The notes beneath the pieces are model-generated. The model had not been told where the DNA came from, ran no database searches, and was given only the letters and a program-made list of their open reading frames with translations. Positions 45,162-53,580 of a stretch of 64,000 bases of DNA are shown here, piece after piece. The position numbers and the translations under genes are program-made. Source of the DNA: Knoellia sinensis KCTC 19936 (lineage in GTDB: Bacteria; Actinomycetota; Actinomycetes; Actinomycetales; Dermatophilaceae). Position 1 is the first letter of the stretch, and each line of letters begins with the position of its first letter. The DNA lies in the NCBI RefSeq assembly GCF_000768705.1, contig NZ_AVPJ01000001.1, positions 523,794 through 587,793 of the forward strand, written 5' to 3'.

Positions 45162-45386
45162 CTAGAGCGGCGACGCCAAACAGGAGGCGGAAAGATCACC
45201 CGTGGTGAGGTCGAAGGCGGCATCTGCGCGGACGCCAGCGCCGATCGGGGCGCCGAAGCCGGCTGCGGACACACTTGTCCCCTGAACCGGAACGCTGATG
45301 GGCGCGAGGGTCGGCAGTGCGCCCAGGTGCTCACGCGTGCGGAACGGGACGTCGTAGTCCGTCCAGATGCTCTTCGTGGTCTCCAT
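45162..45386 (-). CDS. Upstream open reading frame in the whiB7 leader (74 codons)
   Basis: Starts ATG at 45386 with AGGAGGG about 9 bases upstream, the best ribosome site of the region, and ends TAG at 45162-45164. It begins METTKSIWTDYDVPFRTREH and later has GTSVSAAGFGAPIGAG. It resembles no protein I know. Its place between the whiB7 promoter and the leader terminator fits the known logic of whiB7/wblC control, in which slow translation of an upstream frame lets transcription pass the terminator. It is longer than leader frames usually described. It might also be a real small protein. Confidence 0.72.
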   Translation of the reverse strand: METTKSIWTDYDVPFRTREHLGALPTLAPISVPVQGTSVSAAGFGAPIGAGVRADAAFDLTTGDLSASCLASPL

Positions 45387-45450
45387 AGCGGCCAACCCTC
45401 CTTCGTGATCTCGGTGCGGCACACGGCGTCGCGCCGTGCGTTGTGCATTC

Positions 45451-45500
45451 AGAGTAGGACCCCCCGGGAAGGGGGTGCAACGGAATTAATCGGTTGATTT
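45451..45500 (-). promoter_or_regulatory. whiB7 promoter with WhiB7-type AT-rich box
   Basis: Minus strand: -35 TTGCAC (45480-45475), an 18-bp spacer and -10 TACTCT (45456-45451). Three bases before the -35 lies ATTAATT within AAATCAACCGATTAATT (45500-45484), the AT-rich element that the WhiB7 AT-hook is known to use. This predicts autoregulation and a leader of roughly 420 bases. Confidence 0.72.
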
Positions 45501-45514
45501 CTCCCTGCGCGAGG

Positions 45515-47701
45515 TCACGCGCCGAATTCGCTTGTGGCAGAACCGGATTCGTCAGGAAAAAAACTTTCAGAATCTTTGCCGGAGACGCGGTCCGCCCCGC
45601 TCAGGAGGGCGAGCACAGCCGTCCCATAACGGTCGAGTTTTGCCTGCCCGACGCCTCGGATCGCCGACAGCCCGGCGAGGTCGGTCGGCGTTCGCTCCGC
45701 GATCGCTGTCAGCGTCGCGTCCGTGAACACGACGTATGCCGGCACGCTGGCCTCACGGGCCGTCTCCAGCCGCCATTCGCGCAGGCGCTCGAACACCGCC
45801 TCGTCGTAGGTGGCCGGACAGGTCTTGCACCGACCGACCGTCCGCTCGGCCGCCGACTGCAGGTCGGCCCCGCACGTGCGGCACGTGCTGCGGCGTGGCG
45901 CCTTGGGGGTGGCGCCGGCGCCACCGCCGACTCGGGTGGAGCGCTTCGGCTGGGAGCGCGCCCCCTCACCAAGGATGCTCGCAGTGCCGTCGAGGAAGCG
46001 TGATGGGCGTCGCGTGGCACGCGCGCCGGGCGTGCGCGCGCCCGACCACGAGAGGACGAGGCGGTCACGCGCACGAGTCACCCCGACGTAGAGCAACCGG
46101 CGCTCCTCCTCGATCGCCTCGGGAGTGTCGGCCATGGTGATCGGCAGGTAGCCGTCGGAGCAACCGATGAGGAAGACCGTCCCCCACTCGAGCCCCTTGG
46201 CAGCGTGCAGCGAGGCCAGAGTGACGCCCTGGACGGACGGCGCGTGCTGGGCAGCCATGCGTTCGTCGAGCTCACGGATGAACGCGGGCATGCGCGCCTC
46301 GGCGTCCGCGACGAAGAGATCGTCGGCGAGGGCGGCCAGCGCCGCGAGGGACTCCCAGCGCTCCCGGGCAGCACCCCCGGCGACCGGAACCTGGCGGGAC
46401 CAACCGGCACCGAGCAGGACGTCGCGCACCAGCTCCGGAAGTTGGACCGATCCGTCATCGGAGCGAGCAGCGCCACGCAGGAGGACGATGGCGTCACGGA
46501 CCTCCTTGCGCTGGAAGAACCGCTCACCGCCGCGCACGAGATAGGGGATGCTGCGGTCCGCGAGAGCGGACTCGACCACCTCGGACTGGCCGTTGGTGCG
46601 GAAGAGCACGGCGATGTCGGCCGGGGAGGCGCCAGAGGCGATGAGGTCGGCGATCTGCGCCGCGACAGCTGCCGCTTCAGCAGGGTCGTCGGGATGGCTG
46701 ACGAGCGTCGGGGCGGGTCCTGGGTCACGCTGTGCCTCGAGGACCACCGACCCACTGCGACGCCCACCGCTGGGCGTGCGGAGCACGAGGTTGGCAAGGC
46801 CGACGATCTCAGGGGTCGACCGGTAGTTGCGCACGAGCTCGACCTGGCGAGCTTTCGGGTGACGCGACCGGAACCCGAGCAGGTGAGCCGGGGACGCGCC
46901 GGTGAACGAGTAGATGGTCTGAGCGGGATCTCCCACGACGCAGATGTCCTGGCGATCGGCCAGCCACAGGTCAAGGAGTCGCTGCTGCAGGGCGTTGACG
47001 TCCTGGTACTCGTCGACGACGAAGCTGCGGTACTGCTCGCGCACCGCGCGCGCCACCGTGTCGTTCTCCTCGAGGATCCCGACGAGGACCAGCAGCACGT
47101 CCTCGAAGTCGATGACCCCGCGCTCGGCCTTGACCTCTTCGTAGGCGGAGAGCACCCGGGCCATCGCCGTGAGATCGAGACCAGGAGCCTCGCGGTCGGC
47201 CGCACGCGCTGCCGTGGCGTAGGTCTCTGCCGTCAGCATGCTCACCTTGGCCCACTCGACCTCCGCGGCGAGGTCGCGGATTCCGGTGCGGTCGAAACGC
47301 ATGCGCAACCGCCCCGCCGCCTCGGCCACCGCACCGGCCTTGTGCGGCATGACCTCGGGGGCAGCGCCGCCGATGGCCTGGGGCCAGAAATAGTGCAACT
47401 GACGCAGCGCGGCCGCGTGGAACGTCCTCGCCTGCACTCCCCCGACGCCCAGGTCGCGCAGGCGGGTGCGCATCTCACCGGCAGCCCGTGCAGTGAAGGT
47501 GACCGCCAGCGTGCGCTGCGGTTGCTGCGCACCGGAGAGCACGGCATACGCAATCCGGTGGGTGATCGCTCTGGTCTTGCCCGTGCCCGCCCCGGCGAGC
47601 ACGACCATCGGGCCGGTGGGGTTCGCGGCGACCTCGCGCTGCTCCGGGTCGAGGCCGTCGAGAACCGCGTCGGCGGACGGGTGTGCGGGCAGGAGGGACA
47701 T
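45515..47701 (-). CDS. uvrD2: UvrD2-type DNA helicase with HRDC domain
   Basis: A 728-residue superfamily 1A helicase. Walker A AGAGTGKTRAI near residue 36, motif II VVDEYQDVNALQQRLLDLW near 228, motif III GDPAQTIYSFTGA, motif V GVTLASLHAAKGLEWGTVFL, motif VI VGVTRARDRL. After the motor come the tetracysteine CRTCGADLQ and CKTC near residues 610-630 and an HRDC domain (VFERLREWRLETAREASVPA). This layout is that of mycobacterial UvrD2, an essential 3'-5' helicase. ATG at 47701 follows AGGAGGG. Its end lies next to the whiB7 promoter; I see no terminator between them. Confidence 0.95.
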   Translation of the reverse strand: MSLLPAHPSADAVLDGLDPEQREVAANPTGPMVVLAGAGTGKTRAITHRIAYAVLSGAQQPQRTLAVTFTARAAGEMRTRLRDLGVGGVQARTFHAAALRQLHYFWPQAIGGAAPEVMPHKAGAVAEAAGRLRMRFDRTGIRDLAAEVEWAKVSMLTAETYATAARAADREAPGLDLTAMARVLSAYEEVKAERGVIDFEDVLLVLVGILEENDTVARAVREQYRSFVVDEYQDVNALQQRLLDLWLADRQDICVVGDPAQTIYSFTGASPAHLLGFRSRHPKARQVELVRNYRSTPEIVGLANLVLRTPSGGRRSGSVVLEAQRDPGPAPTLVSHPDDPAEAAAVAAQIADLIASGASPADIAVLFRTNGQSEVVESALADRSIPYLVRGGERFFQRKEVRDAIVLLRGAARSDDGSVQLPELVRDVLLGAGWSRQVPVAGGAARERWESLAALAALADDLFVADAEARMPAFIRELDERMAAQHAPSVQGVTLASLHAAKGLEWGTVFLIGCSDGYLPITMADTPEAIEEERRLLYVGVTRARDRLVLSWSGARTPGARATRRPSRFLDGTASILGEGARSQPKRSTRVGGGAGATPKAPRRSTCRTCGADLQSAAERTVGRCKTCPATYDEAVFERLREWRLETAREASVPAYVVFTDATLTAIAERTPTDLAGLSAIRGVGQAKLDRYGTAVLALLSGADRVSGKDSESFFPDESGSATSEFGA

Positions 47702-47759
47702 CGATGCGATCCTAGGTGTCGGGCCCGACGGCCCACCCCTGCCCGTCCACAGGAGCACC

Positions 47760-48020
47760 ATGAGCACCCAGTCCCCCGCCGCCGGCACCCTCACGATGTA
47801 CTCGACCGCGTGGTGCGGCTACTGCCGCCGCCTCAAGTCGCAGCTCGATCGCGAGGGCATCGCGGTCGACGTGATCGACATCGAGCACGACGAGGACGCC
47901 GCCGTCTATGTCATGCAGGTCAACGGTGGCAACCAGACGGTGCCGACCGTCGTGTTCCCGGACGGAACCGCGGCGACGAACCCCTCCATCGCCGAGGTCA
48001 GGCAGCGCCTGAGCGCCTGA
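47760..48020 (+). CDS. mrx1: Mycoredoxin-1
   Basis: An 86-residue glutaredoxin-fold protein with the redox motif CGYC at residues 19-22 (STAWCGYCRRLKS), the cis-Pro segment NQTVPTVVF near residue 62 and DGTAATNPS near 71. Mycoredoxins reduce mixed disulfides between proteins and mycothiol, so the host makes mycothiol. ATG at 47760 has AGGAG upstream. It is divergent from uvrD2 and converges on nudC, the same order as in mycobacteria. Confidence 0.94.
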   Translation: MSTQSPAAGTLTMYSTAWCGYCRRLKSQLDREGIAVDVIDIEHDEDAAVYVMQVNGGNQTVPTVVFPDGTAATNPSIAEVRQRLSA

Positions 48021-48022
48021 CG

Positions 48023-48976
48023 TCAACCCTTCAGGGGACGATCGGGGACATCGATCTCCTCGCCGTACCAGTGCTCGATGAGCCGGCGGGCGATGGAGAT
48101 CCGCTGGGAGATGCGCAGCGATCCGTCCGCGATGGCGCGGCTGAATTCGTCGCGATCGAACCACTGCGCCGCCTCGATCTCGCTCTCCTGCAGAGTGAGT
48201 TCCGTGCTCACCGCCCGAGCGGTGAAGCCGATCATGAGTGAGGACGGGAACGGCCACGGCTGGTCCCCGAGGTAGGTCACGTCCTGGACAGTCACACCGA
48301 CTTCCTCGACCACCTCGCGGGCGACGGCCCCCGCCAGGCTCTCGCCCGGCTCGACGAAACCCGCGAGCACGGACATGCCCTGTGGAGCAAAACCGACACC
48401 TCGCGCGAGTAGCAGACGGTCGCGGTCGTCGACCACCGACATGATGACCGCAGGGTCGGTCCGGGGGTAGTGCTCACTCTGATCCACGGGACACACGCGG
48501 ATCCACCCGGAGTGCGCCGGTTCGGTTGCGGACCCGCACTGGGAGCAGAAGCCGTGGCGGGCATGCCAGTTCGCCAGGCCGGTGGCCGTGGTCAGGATTC
48601 CCGCATCGAGGTCACCGAGACGCGCGCCGACCGCACGCAGGCCGCGACGGGTCGGGTCCTCGGGCGCGGCGTCACCGTCGCTGCCGACGGAAAGCAGGTA
48701 TGCCGTGCCGCCCGTCGGAGCGTCGTGCCCCAGGTAGGCGACGAATCGGCCGCGATCGCGCTCGTCCGGGGAACGGTAGCGGAGCACGACTCCCCCATCC
48801 CCCTCGTCGGCCTCGGCGATCTCGGCGCGACCGTCGACGAGTTCGACGACTCGCGTCGCAGGGTCGTCGAGGAGGACGTCGAGCAGACCCGGCTCAGTGC
48901 GGAGTTCGCTGTGACGGTCGAGACCACCACGGGAGAGTGCCAGGGACGGAAGACTCGCTGCACGGGCCACGTTCAC
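48023..48976 (-). CDS. nudC: NAD(+) diphosphatase
   Basis: A 317-residue NudC from GTG at 48976. Zinc-ribbon part: FCSQCGSATEPAHSGWIRVC near residue 140; the fourth Cys is missing (VCPVDQSEHYPRTDP), as is common in actinobacterial NudC. The Nudix box is GFVEPGESLAGAVAREVVEE followed by VGV near residues 205-227, and the family tag SQPWPFPxS appears as GDQPWPFPSSLMIGF near 238. It hydrolyses NAD(H) and can remove NAD caps from RNA. Only 34 bp separate it from the divergent kinase-like gene, so at least one start may be leaderless. Confidence 0.92.
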   Translation of the reverse strand: MNVARAASLPSLALSRGGLDRHSELRTEPGLLDVLLDDPATRVVELVDGRAEIAEADEGDGGVVLRYRSPDERDRGRFVAYLGHDAPTGGTAYLLSVGSDGDAAPEDPTRRGLRAVGARLGDLDAGILTTATGLANWHARHGFCSQCGSATEPAHSGWIRVCPVDQSEHYPRTDPAVIMSVVDDRDRLLLARGVGFAPQGMSVLAGFVEPGESLAGAVAREVVEEVGVTVQDVTYLGDQPWPFPSSLMIGFTARAVSTELTLQESEIEAAQWFDRDEFSRAIADGSLRISQRISIARRLIEHWYGEEIDVPDRPLKG

Positions 48977-49010
48977 CACCCTAGACGGCGGCACGGCATA
49001 CGGTGAACGG

Positions 49011-50321
49011 GTGGAACGCACCCCGACCTTCCTCGCCGCGCTGGCGAGTGCCGGCGTCCCGGGCCTGGATCCGGTGAGCGTCGAGGCGTTGCCGAGCAAG
49101 CCCGACCAGGACTACGACGTCGCCTTCGTCCAGGACACCGAGCACCGCCGATGGGTCGTCCGCGCCCCGCGCAGTGAGGCCGCCGGCGCCCGGATGGACC
49201 TGACGGTCACGCTGTTGCAGTTGTTGGCTCGCCGCCTCCCCTTCAGCATTCCGGCGCCGCGCGGGTTCGTCGAGCTCAAGGGTGGTGGGCGCGCGATGAT
49301 CTATCCCTACCTGCCCGGCCACAACCTCTCCTTCTCCGAACTTCCCGCAGGGCGCGGTCCGGCCGTCGACCTCGGACGCGCCCTTGCTGCCCTGCACAAC
49401 ACGGACGTCCGGCTCTTCGAGGAGGCCGGGATCCCGACCTACGAGACCGACGACTACCGCACCCGCAGGCTCGCCGAGCTCGACCGGGCCGCCGAGTCCG
49501 GCCGGGTTCCGACTGCCCTGCTCGCTCGGTGGGAGCGGGCGCTCGAGGACGTCGCCCTGTGGCGGTTCGCGCCGACACCGGTGCACGGCGACCTCACGGG
49601 TGACCAGGTCCTGGCGGTGTTCGAGGACGACTCCGACGCGGCGAGCGGTCGCATCCGTGGGATCACCGGGTGGGAGGACGCCAAGGTGGCCGATCCGGCC
49701 GACGACTTCGCGGCGCTGGTCGACGAGGCTGCGCCAGCGACACTCGAGACCGTGGCCGAGGCGTATGCCCATGCCCGCGTCGAACGCCCCGACGCCAACC
49801 TCCTCGTCCGTGCCCGCCTCGTGGCAGAACTCAACGTCCTGGCCGACCTGATGCGAGCAGATGCCCGCGACGACACCCCTGCGGTCGATGCGCTCTCGTC
49901 GCGCCTGCGCCGGCTCGACGACGAGGTTCACGCTGCGGATCCGTCCGATGACTACCGGCGCTCGTCTCTCACCCCGGTGGCTCTCCGCGAGCGAACCACG
50001 CCCCCACCAGCGGTCGTCGACGACGACGAGGACGAGGAATCCGTGGAGTTCGACTCGGCCGCCCACACGCAGGCCATCGACGTGCGCGAACTCCGTGGGC
50101 CCGGCGAGCGCGGGGACGTGCCAGACATCGATTCGGCCATCGAGGACCACTCGCACGACGACGAGGTGACGTGGACGCCACGGTCGTTCGCGGGTCGTCC
50201 CGGACCGGCCGCTGTGGTGCCGGAGGATGACACCCACCACGCTGACCCGGACCCAGCCGTCGCCCCCGATGACCCCGTGGACACGATCACGGACGAGGAA
50301 CTGCCGCCAGAACTGCGCTGA
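49011..50321 (+). CDS. Aminoglycoside/macrolide phosphotransferase-fold protein
   Basis: A 436-residue protein from GTG at 49011. The kinase-like half has PVHGDLTGDQVL near residue 190 (HGDxxxxN-like with Asp catalytic) and GITGWEDAKVADPADDFAAL near 217, the metal-binding Asp position. The catalytic loop has Asp-Gln where Asn is usual. The last 120 residues are an acidic, low-complexity tail rich in Asp and Glu, absent from drug-modifying kinases, so resistance is not implied. Its 3' end overlaps the adnB 3' end by 35 bp. Its neighbourhood between nudC and adnAB is typical for actinobacteria; its function is unknown. Confidence 0.82.
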   Translation: MERTPTFLAALASAGVPGLDPVSVEALPSKPDQDYDVAFVQDTEHRRWVVRAPRSEAAGARMDLTVTLLQLLARRLPFSIPAPRGFVELKGGGRAMIYPYLPGHNLSFSELPAGRGPAVDLGRALAALHNTDVRLFEEAGIPTYETDDYRTRRLAELDRAAESGRVPTALLARWERALEDVALWRFAPTPVHGDLTGDQVLAVFEDDSDAASGRIRGITGWEDAKVADPADDFAALVDEAAPATLETVAEAYAHARVERPDANLLVRARLVAELNVLADLMRADARDDTPAVDALSSRLRRLDDEVHAADPSDDYRRSSLTPVALRERTTPPPAVVDDDEDEESVEFDSAAHTQAIDVRELRGPGERGDVPDIDSAIEDHSHDDEVTWTPRSFAGRPGPAAVVPEDDTHHADPDPAVAPDDPVDTITDEELPPELR

Positions 50322-53300
50322 TCTCGGCTTCGTCGGCGAGTTCGGGCCACACCGTCTCGCCGCTCCCGGCGTAGTAGAACGCGCCGCGCACCCGGGTCGG
50401 CTCGATTCCGCGCAGGCGCGCCCACGCAATCCGGTATGCCGCCAGCTGGAGTGCGCGCACGCGTGCGACTTCTCCGGTGGGCCGACTTCCCGTCTTCCAG
50501 TCGACGATGACCCATTCGGCACCCTCGACGTCTCGGAACACAGCGTCAATGCGGCCACGGATGGCCACACCGTCGATCACCGTCTCAAGCGCGGTCTCGA
50601 TCTCAGTGGGCTGTCGGTCCGCCCACGGGCTGGCCAGGAATCGCTCGCGCATCGCAGGTAGGTCGGCATCAGAGGCTGGGTCGTCGTCCGCGCTCCCGGG
50701 GAGGTCGAAGAGGTCGACGATCGCGGCTCTGGCGTAGTGCTCCTCGACCCACGCGTGGAAGGCCGTCCCACGCCGGGCCGCCTGGGCCGGTGCGCTGGGC
50801 ATGGGACGACGCAATTCGGCGGCGAACCGTCCCGGGTCCTGCGCGAAGGCCACCAGCGACGACGTCGACAGGTGTGACGGGAGTTCGACCACCTCGGCGT
50901 GCCTCTGCTGGCGGGCCGCCCGCTCGGCCAGGAGAACATTGAGTTCTCGCGCCCAAGGTGCGGCGTGTTCGTGTGAAGCCTCATCGCCAGCGGCTCCGAT
51001 CGCGAGGGCCGCAGCCTCGGCCCGCACCCGTCGATGCGCCAGATGATCGACCGGCCAGACGAACTCGACACCGCCCTCGGTGCCGGGCTTCACGAGCGGA
51101 GTCCCATCCTCAGGTGGCTCCGGAAGAGCCACCCACGGCCCGACGCGGATGCCTCGGGAACGGTCGCTGAGCCCCACGACCTCCTCGAGGAAGCGCGAGG
51201 TGACGCGTGGCGTCTTCGGTCGACTCCAGACGCTGGACGTGAGCAGCAGCGCGCGACGCGCACGCGTCGCGGCGACGTAGGCGAGCCGCCGTTCCTCGGC
51301 CACCGCGTGCCGCCCTCCCGCCAGGAAATACTCGTCGAGGCGGGTCGCCAAGTCGTCCCACCCAGACGCGCTGAGCCAGCCGAAGTCGGGCAACCCGTCA
51401 CGGTCCCCTCGCAGTTCGTAGGGCAGGCCGCCGTCCTGCAGGCCCGCGAGCCACCCCTTGTCCTTGGGGGCGGAGATCCGCCACTCACCGTCCTTGAAGG
51501 CGGGGGTGTGGAGGTTGTGCGCCGGGAACGTGCTCTCGACCAGTGCAGGGACTGCCACCACATCCCACTCGAGCCCCTTGGCCGCGTGAATCGTCATGAC
51601 CTGCACGGCATCCGGCGTCGCGTCGGCGTAGCCCCGGTCGAGCCCGCGCTCCTCGTCGATCGCCGCCTTGACCCAGTCGAGGAAGCCGCCGAGCGTGGGA
51701 CGGTCAGCGGTCTGGGAGAACTGGGCAGCCACGTCTGCGAAGGCGTCGAGGTGGGCACGCGCGGCTGCCGGGGTGTATTCGGGGCGAGCGAGCACCTCGA
51801 TGTCGAGCCCGAGCGCCTTCTCCGCTTCGAGGACGAGATCTGCGAGAGGCAGGAACGTCAGGCCGCGCAGACGACGGACTGTGGCCGCCAGCCCGGCAAG
51901 GCGGTCGCGTGCGACGTCGGAGAGACGCTCACCCTCATCACCGGCCCAATCGGCGTGCGGAAGAGAATCGAGAGCTTCGACGATGCTCGGAGCATCGGCG
52001 GCGTCCGGTGCCATGTCCTTCTCGTGCCGGGCCAGCGACCCTCCGCGCAACCTCTGCTGCGCCCGCGACCATGCGGCGAGGGCGTCGAGGTCGGCGACGC
52101 CGAGCCGCATCATCGGACCCGAGAGGAGTCGGACCAGGTGGTCACCGCGCGCGGGGTCCTGCACGACATGGAGCAGCGCGACGACGTCCTCGACCTCGGG
52201 GGTGAGGAGGAGACCACCCAGACCCACCACCTCGTGAGGAATCCCGTGCTCCTCCAACGCCGCCGTCACGGTGGCGAACTCGGCTCGCTTGCGACACAGG
52301 ACCGCGGCACTCACCCCGCCACCGGAGCGCTGCACCGCCAGCCACTGAGCCACGTGCGCGGCCTCGTCCGTGGCTGTGAGGAGTCGCGCCACTTCGACAC
52401 TCCCCTCCCCTGCACCGGGGCGTGCGGTGAGGGGCTCGACCGGGACGCGCGAGGCGGATCGCAGGGGCGCGGCGACGTGGTTGGCCACGTCGAGGATGAC
52501 CGAGTCATTGCGCCAACTGGTGGAGAGGTCGAGTTTGTCCGCTGGTTCGGGGTCGGCGAACTCCTCGGCAAACCTGGTCAGAGTCGTCGCACTGGCCCCA
52601 CGCCAGCCATAGATCGACTGGTGGGGGTCCCCGACCGCCGTGACGGCCGAGGTCTCGCCCGGCGCGACGTAGAGCGACTTGAGTAGCGCCAACTGCGCCT
52701 CGGAGGTGTCCTGGAACTCGTCGAGGAGGACCACCCGATGTCGTGCCCGTTCGATGGCGCCGATGTCCTCAAAGCCCATTGCGAGGCGGGCGGCGAGCGC
52801 CATCTGGTCGGCGAAGTCCATCGCGTCGCGGCTGCGCTTGAGCTGGCCGTAGCGCTCGACGATGGGCAGGACCGCCCTTCGCAGGCGCAGGTTGAGGATC
52901 TCGTCGTTGGCCGGGTTGTTCTTCTTCCTCGTCTGCCCTCGCTCGAAGGTCTCGAGGTGCTCGATCACCCGATCGAGGTGCGCCGCAACCTCATCGGGCG
53001 TCCGCAGGTGCTCGGCCATCTCGCCGGCGAGGTCGACGACCGCCGCAGTCACGGTGGACTCGGCCTTCTCGACCTCATCCATCGGTCCGTCATAGCGCGC
53101 GACTGCCTCGTGCGCTGTCTGCCACGCGGCCGCTTCGGAGAGGAGGCGCGTGTCGGCCTCGTAGCCGAGGCGGAGGCCGTGTTCGCGAACCAGTCGACCG
53201 GCATACGAATGGTAGGTCGAGACGCTCACGGCGTCGCCGAGCGACGGCGCCCCGTCGACGACCTCGGGTGTCCACAGGCCGACGCGGCGCAACTGCCCCA

Positions 53301-53580
53301 GGCGACTGCCGATCCGGTCGGCGAGCTCGGTCGCGGCCTTGCGCGTGAACGTCAGGCCCAGCACTTCATCGGGCCGGACGAAGCCGTTGGCCACGAGCCA
53401 CACGACGCGCGCCGCCATGGTCTCGGTCTTGCCCGAACCGGCGCCCGCGATCACGAGCAGCGGACGTAGCGGCGCCTCGATGACTCTCGTCTGCTCCGGC
53501 GTGGGGCGGTGCGGAAGGCCGATCGCCTCGGCGACGGCGGCCGCCGACCAGCGCACATCTGTCACGGCATCGACGCTCAC
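50287..53580 (-). CDS. adnB: AdnB subunit of the AdnAB helicase-nuclease
   Basis: A 1097-residue protein: SF1A helicase followed by a RecB-like nuclease. Walker A IAGAGSGKTETMAARV near residue 48, motif II VLLDEFQDTSEAQLALLK near 283, GDPHQSIYGWRGASA near 310, HAAKGLEWDVVAVPAL near 660, VAATRARRALL near 755. The nuclease motif is at the C-terminus: GRIDAVFRDVEGAEWVIVDW then KTGSRP near residue 1010-1035 (D...D-x-K), and QLAAYRIAW. GTG at 53580 overlaps the adnA stop by 4 bp. AdnAB resects double-strand breaks in actinobacteria in place of RecBCD/AddAB; AdnB is the leading motor in mycobacteria. Confidence 0.95.
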   Translation of the reverse strand: MSVDAVTDVRWSAAAVAEAIGLPHRPTPEQTRVIEAPLRPLLVIAGAGSGKTETMAARVVWLVANGFVRPDEVLGLTFTRKAATELADRIGSRLGQLRRVGLWTPEVVDGAPSLGDAVSVSTYHSYAGRLVREHGLRLGYEADTRLLSEAAAWQTAHEAVARYDGPMDEVEKAESTVTAAVVDLAGEMAEHLRTPDEVAAHLDRVIEHLETFERGQTRKKNNPANDEILNLRLRRAVLPIVERYGQLKRSRDAMDFADQMALAARLAMGFEDIGAIERARHRVVLLDEFQDTSEAQLALLKSLYVAPGETSAVTAVGDPHQSIYGWRGASATTLTRFAEEFADPEPADKLDLSTSWRNDSVILDVANHVAAPLRSASRVPVEPLTARPGAGEGSVEVARLLTATDEAAHVAQWLAVQRSGGGVSAAVLCRKRAEFATVTAALEEHGIPHEVVGLGGLLLTPEVEDVVALLHVVQDPARGDHLVRLLSGPMMRLGVADLDALAAWSRAQQRLRGGSLARHEKDMAPDAADAPSIVEALDSLPHADWAGDEGERLSDVARDRLAGLAATVRRLRGLTFLPLADLVLEAEKALGLDIEVLARPEYTPAAARAHLDAFADVAAQFSQTADRPTLGGFLDWVKAAIDEERGLDRGYADATPDAVQVMTIHAAKGLEWDVVAVPALVESTFPAHNLHTPAFKDGEWRISAPKDKGWLAGLQDGGLPYELRGDRDGLPDFGWLSASGWDDLATRLDEYFLAGGRHAVAEERRLAYVAATRARRALLLTSSVWSRPKTPRVTSRFLEEVVGLSDRSRGIRVGPWVALPEPPEDGTPLVKPGTEGGVEFVWPVDHLAHRRVRAEAAALAIGAAGDEASHEHAAPWARELNVLLAERAARQQRHAEVVELPSHLSTSSLVAFAQDPGRFAAELRRPMPSAPAQAARRGTAFHAWVEEHYARAAIVDLFDLPGSADDDPASDADLPAMRERFLASPWADRQPTEIETALETVIDGVAIRGRIDAVFRDVEGAEWVIVDWKTGSRPTGEVARVRALQLAAYRIAWARLRGIEPTRVRGAFYYAGSGETVWPELADEAEISAVLAAVPRP

